Source of the DNA: Chitinophagaceae bacterium
Lineage (GTDB): Bacteria; Bacteroidota; Bacteroidia; Chitinophagales; Chitinophagaceae
Reading direction: 5' to 3'
Length of the DNA: 64,000 bases
NCBI GenBank assembly: GCA_023957755.1
Contig: JAMLGT010000014.1
Coordinates: 1-64,000, forward strand
Shown: in pieces, positions 1 through 8,450 of the stretch
How positions within the stretch are numbered: position 1 is the stretch's first letter
Layout: the number at the start of each line of letters is the position of its first letter
Notes under the pieces: generated by a model
The model's input: only the letters and a program-made list of their open reading frames with translations
Databases searched by the model: none
What the model was told of the DNA's origin: nothing
Program-made: the position numbers and the translations under genes

Positions 1-415
1 TATTGACCGTCTGTACAAGGATGAAAATATGATGGCCAAAATATTTACGATTGCCGCATTCATAACCATTATACTTTCCTGCATGGGATTATTTGGGATT
101 GCCTCTATTATTATTCGTCAGCGAATAAAAGAAATAGGCGTGCGTAAGGTGCTGGGAGCATCTGTAGGGAATATTTTTACAATTGTGAACAGGGAATTTG
201 TAAAACCCGTAATTATTGCGTTTTTAATAGCAGTACCCCTATGCTGGTGGGCGATGAATGCATGGTTACAGAATTATACACACCGGATTACCATCCACTG
301 GTGGATATTTGTGATGATCGGGCTATCGGCATTTATAGTCACCATTCTCACAGTGAGTTTTCATTCTATAAGGGCGGCACTCGCCAATCCTGTAAATAGT
401 TTGAGGACGGAGTGA
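1..415 (+). CDS. FtsX/MacB-type ABC transporter permease, C-terminal part
   Basis: This is the last part of a permease whose start lies before the window; the reading frame is open from base 2. About 137 residues are visible. They hold the final FtsX domain: a first membrane segment, the cytoplasmic motif QRIKEIGVRKVLGAS, two more membrane segments, and the family-typical tail ANPVNSLRTE. The three complete permeases downstream end the same way, so this is a fourth paralogue. Such proteins pair with a MacB/LolD-like ATPase in the inner membrane and couple ATP use to export or envelope stress. The substrate cannot be read from sequence. Confidence 0.9.
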   Translation, partial: IDRLYKDENMMAKIFTIAAFITIILSCMGLFGIASIIIRQRIKEIGVRKVLGASVGNIFTIVNREFVKPVIIAFLIAVPLCWWAMNAWLQNYTHRITIHWWIFVMIGLSAFIVTILTVSFHSIRAALANPVNSLRTE

Positions 416-690
416 GGAGAGTTGATAGTAGCGGGTTGTGTGTTGTGGGTTGTGAGTTGTGGGAGTGAGAGAGGTGAGAAAGGATTGATTAAGATTGATT
501 GAGATTGGAGTGGATTGATGAGAGATTTATGTAGGTTGATTAGGTGAATAAGTACCTGGCAATAGGCAATGTGTAGTTTAGGGAAATAAAAGAATTCAGG
601 AATAGTATTAGACTTTAAGATTTCCGTGGCGCTCCGTGAATCCTCCGTGGTACTCCGTGTAACAAAAAACATTACACAGAGAAAAGCCAG
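412..690. repeat. Duplicated 3' flank of permease gene, copy 1
   Basis: This G/T-rich segment after the partial permease is repeated almost unchanged at 3569-3854, after the next permease (offset about 3164). Shared landmarks are a run of ggttgtg words, GATTGATTAAGATTGATTG, and GAATTCAGGAA shortly before the first palindromic unit. No gene was recognised inside. The copy probably arose when the permease gene and its flank were duplicated. Confidence 0.85.
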
Positions 691-988
691 AGAAGGCACG
701 GAGAACCACAGAGAAGATTGTGGTAGGTCGGAAGACCAACCACTAGGAAGGAGAAAACTCCGTGAACCTCCGTGAATACTCCGTGATCCTCCGTGTAAGG
801 AAAAGAATTACACAGAGAAAAGACAGAGAAGGCACAGAGTGGCACAGAGAAAATTCTCCGTGGTGCTCCGTGAATCCCCTGTGGTACTCCGTGTAATAAA
901 AAACATTACACAGAGAAAAAGACAGAGAAGGCACGGAGTGGCACAGAGAATATCTCCGTGATCCTCCGTGGTTCTCCGTATAAGAAAT
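621..988. repeat. Cluster A of CTCCGTG palindromic repeats
   Basis: Three large imperfect palindromes (about 621-715, 757-850, 854-950) are followed by a left arm only (952-988). Each unit has a left arm made of CTCCGTG words ending in CTCCGTGTAA, a short A-rich loop, and a right arm starting TTACACAGAGAAAA and ending in CAGAG words. The right arm is roughly the reverse complement of the left, so RNA from either strand could fold into a hairpin with arms of about 40 nt. Translations of these units give low-complexity peptides that I do not accept as genes. Confidence 0.85.
720..743. repeat. Small GGTC/GACC hairpin between palindromic units
   Basis: GGTCGGAAGACCAACCACTA sits between two CTCCGTG units. 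The arms TGGTNGGTC and GACCAACCA are complementary. The same element with small changes recurs at 3971-3994 in cluster B, so it travels with the repeat cluster. Function unknown. Confidence 0.6.
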
Positions 989-1020
989 AATAATTACCCG
1001 AACAAAGGCCTGGAAAAAAC

Positions 1021-1125
1021 TGTATCAAAACCGTACACTTTGCTATGTATCCGAACACTTTAAGTAATTACATTATTGTAACATTACTGATAATCAGTTC
1101 ATTCTAATAAGGCATCTTTGTTGAA
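1021..1125 (+). promoter_or_regulatory. Activator sites plus sigma-54-like promoter of permease 1161-3572
   Basis: TGTATCAAAACCGTACAC lies at 1021-1038 and a second half-site CCGAACAC at 1051-1058. A sigma-54-like element GGCATCTTTGTTGAA starts with GG at 1111-1112. The second half-site is 60 bp from the GG, as in the three sister control regions at 4082, 8681 and 12749. The -12 part reads TTGA rather than the usual TTGC. The ATG follows at 1161. Binding by a sigma-54 enhancer-binding protein is inferred from the layout. Confidence 0.75.
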
Positions 1126-1160
1126 CACCACTATTGCCACAATTATAAATCAGCCAAATC

Positions 1161-3572
1161 ATGTTCAAAAACTACCTTAAAACTGCCTTGCGTACCATCA
1201 CCCGAAACAAAGTTTACTCAGCTATCAATGTCATCGGACTATCCATTGGTTTATGTACCTGCCTGATTGTAGGCACTATTGTGGTAAACGATTTGTCGTA
1301 CGATCGCCAGTGGAGCAAAGGCGATGATATTTACCGTATTCTGACGGTGAATAAAATGGGGGAAGGGATGTATGATAAGTTTCCTGCTTCCTTTGTGGGG
1401 CTGAATTCCGTTTTGAAAAACGATTATCCGGAAGTAGAAAACACATCTACCATCTCCCACAACAAAATCAGGCTAAAGTTGAATGAAGACGTTCCTAACG
1501 GTGTAGAGATAAAAACTCTTCAGGCAGATACGAGCGTATGGCAGTTACTTGACTTTAAAGTATTGGAAGGCACACCACAACGGTTTATCGCCGGGCAGAA
1601 AAATCTGGTTATCACCGAAAGTTTTCGCCAAAAATATTTTCCGAAAGAGAATCCCGTAGGCAAAATTGTTTATGATGTGCCTACTTACCAGGCTAAACCT
1701 ACACCGTTTCTGATTTCTGGTGTGATAAAAGATTTACCCGCCAATACTGTTTTCCGGTCCGAGGCGCTTATACTTACCCCGCCGTTTACCGAAGCGCTGA
1801 ACAAACAGGGCTGGGGCACATTTACAACGAGCTATGTACTGTTTAAAAGGGGTACGGATATCGCAAAGTTTTCACAGAAACTCAATAAGTGGTATGCCGG
1901 ATTCGTGGATAGTAAAAAACCTTATCAATACGAATTTCAACCATTGAAAGAAATTTATCTGCATTCCGATTTTGCAACCGGACAAGAAGTAAAAGGCGAT
2001 TATAAAAATATTTTTATCCTGGGTGGTATTGCACTATTGGTGCTACTGATATCTTGTATCAACTTTATCAATCTGGGTACAGCCAGGGCAGTTTACAGAC
2101 TTAAAGAAACCGGGGTGCGGAAAGTACTTGGTGCCGGCCGGGGACAATTAGTCGGGCAATACCTTGCAGAGTCTTTTATCTTTTTTCTCATTGCAATGGC
2201 CATCGCATTTCCTTTGTACGGAATTGCATTCCATCTTGTTGAAAACTTCCTGGGGTATCCGCTCGGGAATAACATACTTACTACACCGTTATACTTGTTC
2301 TCTGCCATTGCAGGAATAATAACACTTAACCTGGCGATTGGTTTCTACCCTGCATGGCTGTTGTCCGGATTCAAGCCGGTGGCTACATTGAAAGGGAAAC
2401 TTTTTACCGGGAATCAGGCTACCCAAAACTTTGTCAGGAAGGGATTAGTAGTACTCCAATTTGCTATTTCCATTTTTGTTTTAATTGCCTTAGTAGTAAT
2501 TCAGTATCAGGTAAACTTTATGAAGAAGAAGGACATCGGGTTTCAAAAAGAAAACCTGTTGAATATTTCTTTTATCAACTGGCAGGGCAAAGGAGAAACT
2601 TTTAAGAACGAATTAAAAAAGATTCATGGAGTGGAGGATGCGGCTATTTCGTCTTACGTTCCTGCCGGGGGCGGCGGAGGTTATATGTCAAGGGAAATTG
2701 ATAACCCTGAAAACCCTAATGAAAAGCTGACGGTCTGGTATATCAACGGAGATGCCGACCTGGCGCAGACATTAGGCTTGAAGTTGAAAGAAGGAAGATT
2801 CCTAAACCCGGCGCTTAAAACAGATGCTGTACCTCCTGATTCTGCACAAGAAAATATGCAGAATCGTTCGGCTATTTTGACCAATTTGACAGCTAAAGTT
2901 TTAGATGTACGTCAGCTTAATCATCGCCTGGCCAATGTGCAGATAGTGCCGGTGGGGATAGTAGATGACTTTAACAACCAGTCGTTGAAATCTGCAATGC
3001 AACCTACCATTATCACTGCCGAAGATTCGCTGAATTACGGTTTTATGCTGGTGCGCATTTTGCCGGGTACTGACAAAGAAGTAGTAGCCGGAATCCACAA
3101 ATTGTGGAAGCAGTTTTACCCCAATAATTATCTTGAAATCAAATGGATGAAAGATGTGGTAGCTCAACAATATCAGGCTGAAGACCGGTTGGGAAAAATC
3201 TTTACATTCTTTAGTATGCTCATCATGTTGATAGCGGCCTTAGGTATATTTGGGTTGATAGTACAGGCCACAGCACAGCGAACTAAAGAAATCGGTATAC
3301 GAAAAGTATTAGGCGCTTCAGTGAGTGGTATTGTCCGATTATTCACTTACGATTTCGTGAAACTAATTTTCTTATCCCTGATTATTGCATCGCCAATAGC
3401 CTGGTGGTTAATGAATAAATGGTTAATGGATTATGCTTATCGCGTAAAAATAAGCTGGTGGATTTTTGTGGTAGCTGGTGTGGCCGCCATTATGGTGGCG
3501 GTGGTTACCATAGGTTTTCAGGCGGTGAAGGCCGCAAGGGCTAATCCGGTGAAGAGTTTGAGGACGGAGTGA
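1161..3572 (+). CDS. FtsX/MacB-type ABC transporter permease (803 aa)
   Basis: Inner-membrane permease with two MacB-like halves. An N-terminal membrane segment (about residues 20-42) is followed by an extracytoplasmic MacB core domain, then membrane segments near 285-305, 335-370 and 380-405. A second core domain (about 430-670) is followed by three last segments. The cytoplasmic signature KETGVRKVLGAG (first half) and QRTKEIGIRKVLGAS (second half) marks both FtsX domains, and the protein ends ANPVKSLRTE. The double-domain length is usual for Bacteroidota permeases of this kind. No ATPase gene is adjacent; the likely partner is encoded at 12885. It has its own sigma-54-like control region. 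Confidence 0.93.
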   Translation: MFKNYLKTALRTITRNKVYSAINVIGLSIGLCTCLIVGTIVVNDLSYDRQWSKGDDIYRILTVNKMGEGMYDKFPASFVGLNSVLKNDYPEVENTSTISHNKIRLKLNEDVPNGVEIKTLQADTSVWQLLDFKVLEGTPQRFIAGQKNLVITESFRQKYFPKENPVGKIVYDVPTYQAKPTPFLISGVIKDLPANTVFRSEALILTPPFTEALNKQGWGTFTTSYVLFKRGTDIAKFSQKLNKWYAGFVDSKKPYQYEFQPLKEIYLHSDFATGQEVKGDYKNIFILGGIALLVLLISCINFINLGTARAVYRLKETGVRKVLGAGRGQLVGQYLAESFIFFLIAMAIAFPLYGIAFHLVENFLGYPLGNNILTTPLYLFSAIAGIITLNLAIGFYPAWLLSGFKPVATLKGKLFTGNQATQNFVRKGLVVLQFAISIFVLIALVVIQYQVNFMKKKDIGFQKENLLNISFINWQGKGETFKNELKKIHGVEDAAISSYVPAGGGGGYMSREIDNPENPNEKLTVWYINGDADLAQTLGLKLKEGRFLNPALKTDAVPPDSAQENMQNRSAILTNLTAKVLDVRQLNHRLANVQIVPVGIVDDFNNQSLKSAMQPTIITAEDSLNYGFMLVRILPGTDKEVVAGIHKLWKQFYPNNYLEIKWMKDVVAQQYQAEDRLGKIFTFFSMLIMLIAALGIFGLIVQATAQRTKEIGIRKVLGASVSGIVRLFTYDFVKLIFLSLIIASPIAWWLMNKWLMDYAYRVKISWWIFVVAGVAAIMVAVVTIGFQAVKAARANPVKSLRTE

Positions 3573-3854
3573 GAAGAGGTGATAGTAGTGGGTTGTGCGT
3601 TGTGGGTTGTGGGTGGTGAGTTGTGGGAGCGAGAGAGGAGAGAAAGGATTGATTAAGATTGATTGAGATTGAAGTGGATTGATGAGAGATTTATGTAGGT
3701 TGATTAGGTGAATAAGTACTTGGAAATAGGCAATGTGTAGTTTAGGGAAATAAAAGAATTCAGGAACAGTATTAGACTTTAAGATTTCCGTGGCACTCCG
3801 TGATTCCTCTGTGGTACTCCGTGTAACAAAAAACATTACACAGAGAAAAGCCAG
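3569..3854. repeat. Duplicated 3' flank of permease gene, copy 2
   Basis: Second copy of the segment at 412-690, with scattered base changes and a few small indels in the ggttgtg-rich start. From AGGATTGATTAAG onward the two copies keep a constant offset of about 3164 bases into the first CTCCGTG unit. It follows the stop codon of the permease immediately. Confidence 0.85.
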
Positions 3855-4052
3855 AGAAGGCACAGAGTTGCACAGAGAATATCTCCGTGGCACTCCGTGA
3901 TTCCTCCGTGGTACTCCGTGTAACAAAAAAATATTACACAGAGAAAAAGACAGAGAATCACAGAGAGAGTCATGGTCGGTCTGGAGACCAACCACTATTA
4001 GCCATATCTCCGTGGCGCTCCGTGATTCCTCGGTGAAACTCCGTATAACAAA
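3785..4052. repeat. Cluster B of CTCCGTG palindromic repeats
   Basis: Two complete palindromic units (about 3785-3880 and 3882-3965), the small GGTC/GACC hairpin (3971-3994), then a left arm only (4006-4050). The order matches cluster A: full units first, then a half unit lying about 30 bases before the activator site of the next permease. Together with 3569-3854 this fills the gap between permeases apart from the control region. Confidence 0.85.
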
Positions 4053-4081
4053 AAAACACACAGGAAGAAACAACAGCCAAC

Positions 4082-4188
4082 TGTATCAAAACCGTACACT
4101 TCTGTTATGATAGTGAACACAAAAACAAGGGTCAATAAATCTAATTGCCTAATTATCAGTAGTATAAATCTCGGCACTCTGGTTGTTG
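4082..4188 (+). promoter_or_regulatory. Activator sites plus sigma-54-like promoter of permease 4293-6683
   Basis: TGTATCAAAACCGTACAC at 4082-4099, degenerate half-site GTGAACAC at 4113-4120, and GGCACTCTGGTTGTT with GG at 4173-4174. The half-site to GG distance is again 60. The -24 part GGCAC is perfect; the -12 part reads TTGT. The ATG is at 4293, so the predicted leader is about 100 nt, longer than in the sister genes. Confidence 0.72.
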
Positions 4189-4292
4189 CCCCTTCTAGCA
4201 TGAAGGATACTTTTCATCCGTGGTATTTCATCTGTATTTCAAATAAAACCATTTCATATTGGTAAATGGTGAGTTAACAATCTTTAGAGCTA

Positions 4293-6683
4293 ATGAATTT
4301 CATTAAAACCATCCTCCGTTCTTTTAGGAAAAACAAAATATTCTCCCTAATAAATATTATCGGGCTGACAGTGGGACTTACCAGTTGTATCCTCATTGGA
4401 TTGTACATTCAACGGCAATTAAGTTTTGATAAATTTCAGAAAAACGGTGATCGCATCGTTCGTGTCATCATGGAGTATAGTTTTGAAGGAAGTGATGCCA
4501 TCAACAAAGGCAACTACACCAGTGTAAGGGTGCCGGTTGTATTGAAAAAGAACTTTCCGGAAGTAGAGGACGCCGTAATAATGGTCAACACTTCAAGGAT
4601 TATAAACACGGGGGAAAACCTGAATACAGAAAAGAGTTTCCTTTATGCAGGAAGTTCGTTTTTCAAAATATTTAGTTTCAAATTATTATCAGGTAACCCG
4701 AATACGGTACTGGAAAACCCGTTTGATGTCGTATTGACAGAATCCACAGCCAAACGCTATTTTGGAAATCAGAATCCAGTAGGCAAAATGCTTCGGTTAA
4801 CCGGATCGGATAACCCGTATAAAGTTACCGGTGTAGTGGCTGACTGTCCGCCTAATTCACAAATCCAGTTTGATTTAGTGGCTTCCTTTTCTTCTCTGAA
4901 AATTGACCCTCAGATGGAAGATACGTACTGGAATGCAAACTACACTACCTATCTTCTACTTGCCAACGACCATTCAGCCAAAACGCTTCAAACTAAGTTG
5001 CCTGCTTTTATGAAAAAAGAGATGGCAGGCACACATGCCACCGTCAATTTTGAATTAGAACCATTCTTTGATATCCATACCCGTTCACCTTACGATGCGA
5101 TGGCGCCCAACGTAAGTCTGTCTGATATTTACAGCCTCGGATTGATTGCCTTGTTAGTTTTAGCAATTGCCTGTTTCACCTATATCAACCTGAGCACAGC
5201 TGCATCTATAGAGCGCGCAAAGGAGGTGGGAATCAGAAAAGTAATCGGTGCCACACGTGCCCAACTTTTCATCCAGTTTATCGGAGAGTCTATATTGGTA
5301 AGCCTGGCAGCAGTCATCATAGCACTTATTATTTCGGCATTGCTGTTACCTTTCTTTAGCAATCTGACCAGTCAACACTTCAATATACCTGCTCTATTTT
5401 CTCTCCCTGTATTGGCCATTGCAATGGCTATTGTATTTGTGGTAAGCCTTGCGGCAGGAAGTTATCCTGCGTTTATTTTATCTTCATTCATTCCCGTTAA
5501 GGTGCTTAAAGGAAGTTTCAAGAATTCAACCTCAGGTCAATGGCTGCGAAAATCACTCATCGTTTTTCAATTTGCTATTTCCATTTTCCTGATCGCTGCT
5601 ACTTTTATTATTCAGCAACAACTGAATTATATCCGTACAAAGAAATTAGGTTATGACCGTAGTCACCTATTAGTGGTGGATGTACCTTATTTTTTTAACA
5701 AGAGTGATCAATTAAGGAGTCAGTTTGCAGAAAATCCTAACGTATTAGGTACCGCGAGAACCCAGCATTCACCCGTTGAAATAATAGGAGGATACAGCAT
5801 GCGCAAACCGGGAATGCCCGAAAATGCGCAGATAACAGTTACTGCCAATCCTATTGACGATGGATATATCCCTGCTACAGGATTGCAATTGATCGCCGGC
5901 GAAAATCTAACGCGTCAGGATATGTTGGATATGGCACATGAAGCCGAAAGAGATACTAATACTTATCATTTTATCCTCAATGAATCAGCAGCAAAACAGT
6001 TGGGATGGACCCCTGAAGAAGCTATTGGAAAAAAGATGTTCCTTGGAGACAACCGGCCGGGTTTTGTGAGAGGTGTGGTGAAAGACTTTAACTATCAATC
6101 GCTACACGAAGCTATCAAACCTGTTGTACTTTTTTCTAGTTATTACGGAAGCGGGCTGTTAGTAAAAATCGGGGCAGGCAATATCCCGAATACCCTGCAT
6201 TTTCTGGAAACCAAATGGAAAACCTTCTTTCCTGACCGTCCATTTAATTATCAGTTTGCCGATGATCAATACAACTCCTTGTATGCAGCCGAAATGAGGA
6301 TGGGAACGCTTATGAATATTTTTACAGTTATAGCTGTAATCCTTGCCTGCCTTGGTTTATTCGGACTATCAACGTATTCTGTCAAACAAAGAGTAAAAGA
6401 AATTGGAGTGCGAAAAGTCTTAGGAGCATCTGCAGTAAAAATTGTAATGATGATCTCCAAAGATTTTCTGAAACTGACTGTCGTGGCACTCTTAATCTCT
6501 ATCCCATTAGCATGGTGGGGGGCTCATTCATGGTTACAGGATTTTGTGTATCGGATACAAATAGGTTCGGGAGTTTTCTTAATTACAGCACTGATCATTT
6601 TTTTGATTACACTAATAACCATCAGTTTTCAATCAGTGAAGGCTGCAGTAGCAAATCCGGTGAAATCATTGCGAACTGAATAG
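4293..6683 (+). CDS. FtsX/MacB-type ABC transporter permease (796 aa)
   Basis: Paralogue of the preceding permease with the same plan: N-terminal membrane segment (about residues 15-40), extracytoplasmic core, a three-segment FtsX unit starting near 283, a second core, and a closing FtsX unit. Motifs ERAKEVGIRKVIGAT and QRVKEIGVRKVLGAS mark the two cytoplasmic loops; the tail is ANPVKSLRTE. The core domains diverge clearly from its neighbours, so paralogues may recognise different partners or substrates (inference). A toxin-antitoxin pair follows after about 160 bases. Confidence 0.93.
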   Translation: MNFIKTILRSFRKNKIFSLINIIGLTVGLTSCILIGLYIQRQLSFDKFQKNGDRIVRVIMEYSFEGSDAINKGNYTSVRVPVVLKKNFPEVEDAVIMVNTSRIINTGENLNTEKSFLYAGSSFFKIFSFKLLSGNPNTVLENPFDVVLTESTAKRYFGNQNPVGKMLRLTGSDNPYKVTGVVADCPPNSQIQFDLVASFSSLKIDPQMEDTYWNANYTTYLLLANDHSAKTLQTKLPAFMKKEMAGTHATVNFELEPFFDIHTRSPYDAMAPNVSLSDIYSLGLIALLVLAIACFTYINLSTAASIERAKEVGIRKVIGATRAQLFIQFIGESILVSLAAVIIALIISALLLPFFSNLTSQHFNIPALFSLPVLAIAMAIVFVVSLAAGSYPAFILSSFIPVKVLKGSFKNSTSGQWLRKSLIVFQFAISIFLIAATFIIQQQLNYIRTKKLGYDRSHLLVVDVPYFFNKSDQLRSQFAENPNVLGTARTQHSPVEIIGGYSMRKPGMPENAQITVTANPIDDGYIPATGLQLIAGENLTRQDMLDMAHEAERDTNTYHFILNESAAKQLGWTPEEAIGKKMFLGDNRPGFVRGVVKDFNYQSLHEAIKPVVLFSSYYGSGLLVKIGAGNIPNTLHFLETKWKTFFPDRPFNYQFADDQYNSLYAAEMRMGTLMNIFTVIAVILACLGLFGLSTYSVKQRVKEIGVRKVLGASAVKIVMMISKDFLKLTVVALLISIPLAWWGAHSWLQDFVYRIQIGSGVFLITALIIFLITLITISFQSVKAAVANPVKSLRTE

Positions 6684-6846
6684 CGGAATAATCGCATTGA
6701 TTTGAAATAATTTCAACCAGGGAAATCAATCTTCGTCTGCACCGAAACAACTTTAATTTTACGATGTATTAGGAAGGTAAAACTCACTAATGGCTTTGAA
6801 GTTATAAATGTATAATCCATATCTTTAAAAAGGTTATTTTAAGTTT

Positions 6847-7143
6847 ATGGAAAACAAAGAAAATATTATCAGGATACTTAAAGAAATGAAGCCCACACTT
6901 CATAAATATGGGTTATCAGGTATTGGACTTTTTGGGTCTTATTTATATGGCATGCAAACCCCAAAAAGTGATATAGATCTTCTGATTGACTTTGAGCCTG
7001 GCAAAGAAAGTTATGATGGTTTTATGGCAATTTATGACCTGATTGAGGAAGCGTTTGAAAATGAAAAAGTTGAAGTTATTACTAAGAATAGTTTGAGCAG
7101 ACATATAGGCCCTGAAATTTTAAGAGAAGTTCAAAATGTCTAA
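6847..7143 (+). CDS. MntA-like minimal nucleotidyltransferase, antitoxin of a HepT/MntA pair
   Basis: A 98-aa protein of the minimal nucleotidyltransferase family. GLFGSYLYG (nucleotide-binding GS motif) is followed by SDIDLLIDF, whose DxD aspartates bind metal. In known type VII pairs MntA adenylylates the HepT toxin and so blocks its RNase activity. The stop codon overlaps the start of the next gene by 8 bases, as usual for this pair. The G-S and DxD residues are intact, so the enzyme may still work although its partner looks broken. Confidence 0.88.
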   Translation: MENKENIIRILKEMKPTLHKYGLSGIGLFGSYLYGMQTPKSDIDLLIDFEPGKESYDGFMAIYDLIEEAFENEKVEVITKNSLSRHIGPEILREVQNV

Positions 7144-7479
7144 AGATTTCTTTTATTTTTTAAGACATATTTACGATGAATGCTCTTTTCTGCTTTCTGT
7201 CAGTAAGGGAAAAGATATAGAGGATATACTAAATGATGAAATACTAAAGCGTGCAATAGTGAGGAGCCTGGAAATTATTGGCGAAGCAACAAAGAAAATT
7301 TCAAAGGAGTTCAAAGACAACCACTTCAATGTAAATTGGGAAAATATGGCAGGAATGAGAGCCGGTTAATTCATGATTACATGGGGGTAGATTATATGAT
7401 TATTTGGGATGTATTGAAGAACAAAATACCCGAATTGCATACCCAGATAGAAAGGATATTGGCTGGAGATGAGGTATAA
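7136..7479 (+). pseudogene. HepT-like toxin gene, frameshifted
   Basis: The first 75 or so residues, up to ENMAGMR, match the HepT (DUF86) family and then meet a stop at 7367-7369. One frame over, from about 7363, the reading continues RLIHDYMGVDY and runs to a stop at 7477-7479 with the family-typical ending (IIWDVLKNKIPEL). A single lost base near 7361-7363 would restore R-x4-H, the HepT ribonuclease motif. The toxin is therefore probably inactive, unless the shift is a sequencing error. Confidence 0.8.
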
Positions 7480-7498
7480 AAAGAACCTGAAAAGGAAA

Positions 7499-7677
7499 TT
7501 CTCCTCCGTGGCGCTCCATGAATCCTCCGTGGTACTCCGTGTAACAAAAAATAATTACACAGAGAAAAAGTCAGAGAAGATACAGAGTGACACAAAGGAA
7601 ATCTCCGTGATTCCTCCGTGGTACTCCGTGTAAGAAAAAATTAATTACACAGCGGAAAACCAGAGAAGACACAGAGA
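7499..7677. repeat. Cluster C of CTCCGTG palindromic repeats
   Basis: Two palindromic units (about 7499-7600 and 7601-7677) directly after the broken hepT. Bases 7521-7676 form the left copy of a 156-bp direct repeat whose other copy is 8453-8608. Unlike clusters A, B and D, no TGTATCAAAA activator site follows; a toxin-antitoxin module does. Confidence 0.85.
7521..7676 (+). repeat. 156-bp direct repeat flanking the PIN module, left copy
   Basis: Aligned base by base with 8453-8608 (constant offset 932), only two substitutions are seen. The repeat consists of CTCCGTG palindromic sequence. The pair brackets the antitoxin and PIN toxin genes. Confidence 0.9.
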
Positions 7678-7735
7678 AAAAAAGAAGGATGAAACCTGTT
7701 ATTCTTTTAAATTTGAATAATAAAAATGATAAAAA

Positions 7736-7954
7736 ATGATTGCTCAAAATATGCCAACGAAGTTTACACCATTGCAACTGGAGCTATTGAAGCTGTTTGG
7801 CAGGGAAGTGTCACAGGAAGATTTAATCGCCATTAAAGATATGATTGGCAAGTACTTTTTAGATAAGTTGCAACAAAAAGCAGACAGCAGTGTAAAGGAA
7901 AAAGGTTATACCCAGCAGGATTTTGATTCATGGCTAAACGACCCTTCACAATAA
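7736..7954 (+). CDS. Putative antitoxin of a PIN toxin pair (72 aa)
   Basis: A short, charged, helix-rich protein with the core FTPLQLELLKLFGREVSQED and a C-terminal end QQDFDSWLNDPSQ. It lies 16 bases before a PIN-domain gene, the position and size of an antitoxin. I know of similar small proteins next to COG1569 PIN toxins in Bacteroidota, but no DNA-binding fold is certain from the sequence. A second possible start is the Met at 7751. The start at 7736 follows an A-rich leader with no clear Shine-Dalgarno site. Confidence 0.7.
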   Translation: MIAQNMPTKFTPLQLELLKLFGREVSQEDLIAIKDMIGKYFLDKLQQKADSSVKEKGYTQQDFDSWLNDPSQ

Positions 7955-7970
7955 ACCCGGGCAGCAAAAG

Positions 7971-8384
7971 ATGAAAGTCGTCATTGATACAAACGTATTC
8001 CTTGTAATCATACCTTCCACGTCACGATATCACATAGCCTATCAGGCGATAAAAGATAATAAATATGATGTAGTAATTTCAAACGAAATTCTGATGGAAT
8101 ACGAGGAGCAACTTTCGTTTAGATATGCAATTCCGGATGCTTCAGAAATATTGGAAAATCTCCTAAATAACCAAAACATAGAACTTTGTAATCCCGAATA
8201 CAAGTGGAGCCTTATTTCTCAAGACGCTGACGACAACAAATTTGTTGATTGTGCTATTGCTTCCAATGCAGATTGGATTGTAACCAATGATAAACATTTT
8301 TTAGTGTTGAGAGATATTGACTTCCCTAAAGTAAATGTCATTTCGATTGAGGAGTTTATTGAACTGCTGACAAACCAGGGCTGA
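7971..8384 (+). CDS. PIN-domain toxin, COG1569-like (137 aa)
   Basis: Predicted metal-dependent ribonuclease toxin. The PIN fold is marked by an N-terminal VVIDTNVF (first acidic residue D6), an internal glutamate region (NEILMEYEE), and the C-terminal acidic cluster DADDNKFVDCAI followed by ADWIVTNDKHFL. All expected acidic residues are present, so it is probably active. It forms an operon with the antitoxin gene just upstream. PIN toxins usually cleave RNA, often tRNA or mRNA; the target here is unknown. Confidence 0.87.
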   Translation: MKVVIDTNVFLVIIPSTSRYHIAYQAIKDNKYDVVISNEILMEYEEQLSFRYAIPDASEILENLLNNQNIELCNPEYKWSLISQDADDNKFVDCAIASNADWIVTNDKHFLVLRDIDFPKVNVISIEEFIELLTNQG

Positions 8385-8450
8385 GAAATCAGAAGCCATC
8401 CTTTGTAAAGGACTTATGCATCCGTATAAGAAAACCTACGTATAACATCC

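Noticed and set aside
361-4201. Minus-strand open frames in the permease spacers giving peptides rich in Arg, Ser and His (for example 3423-4073, 743-934)
   Set aside because: They are translations of the CTCCGTG repeats and of the permease end. They have low-complexity repeated words and no family resemblance.
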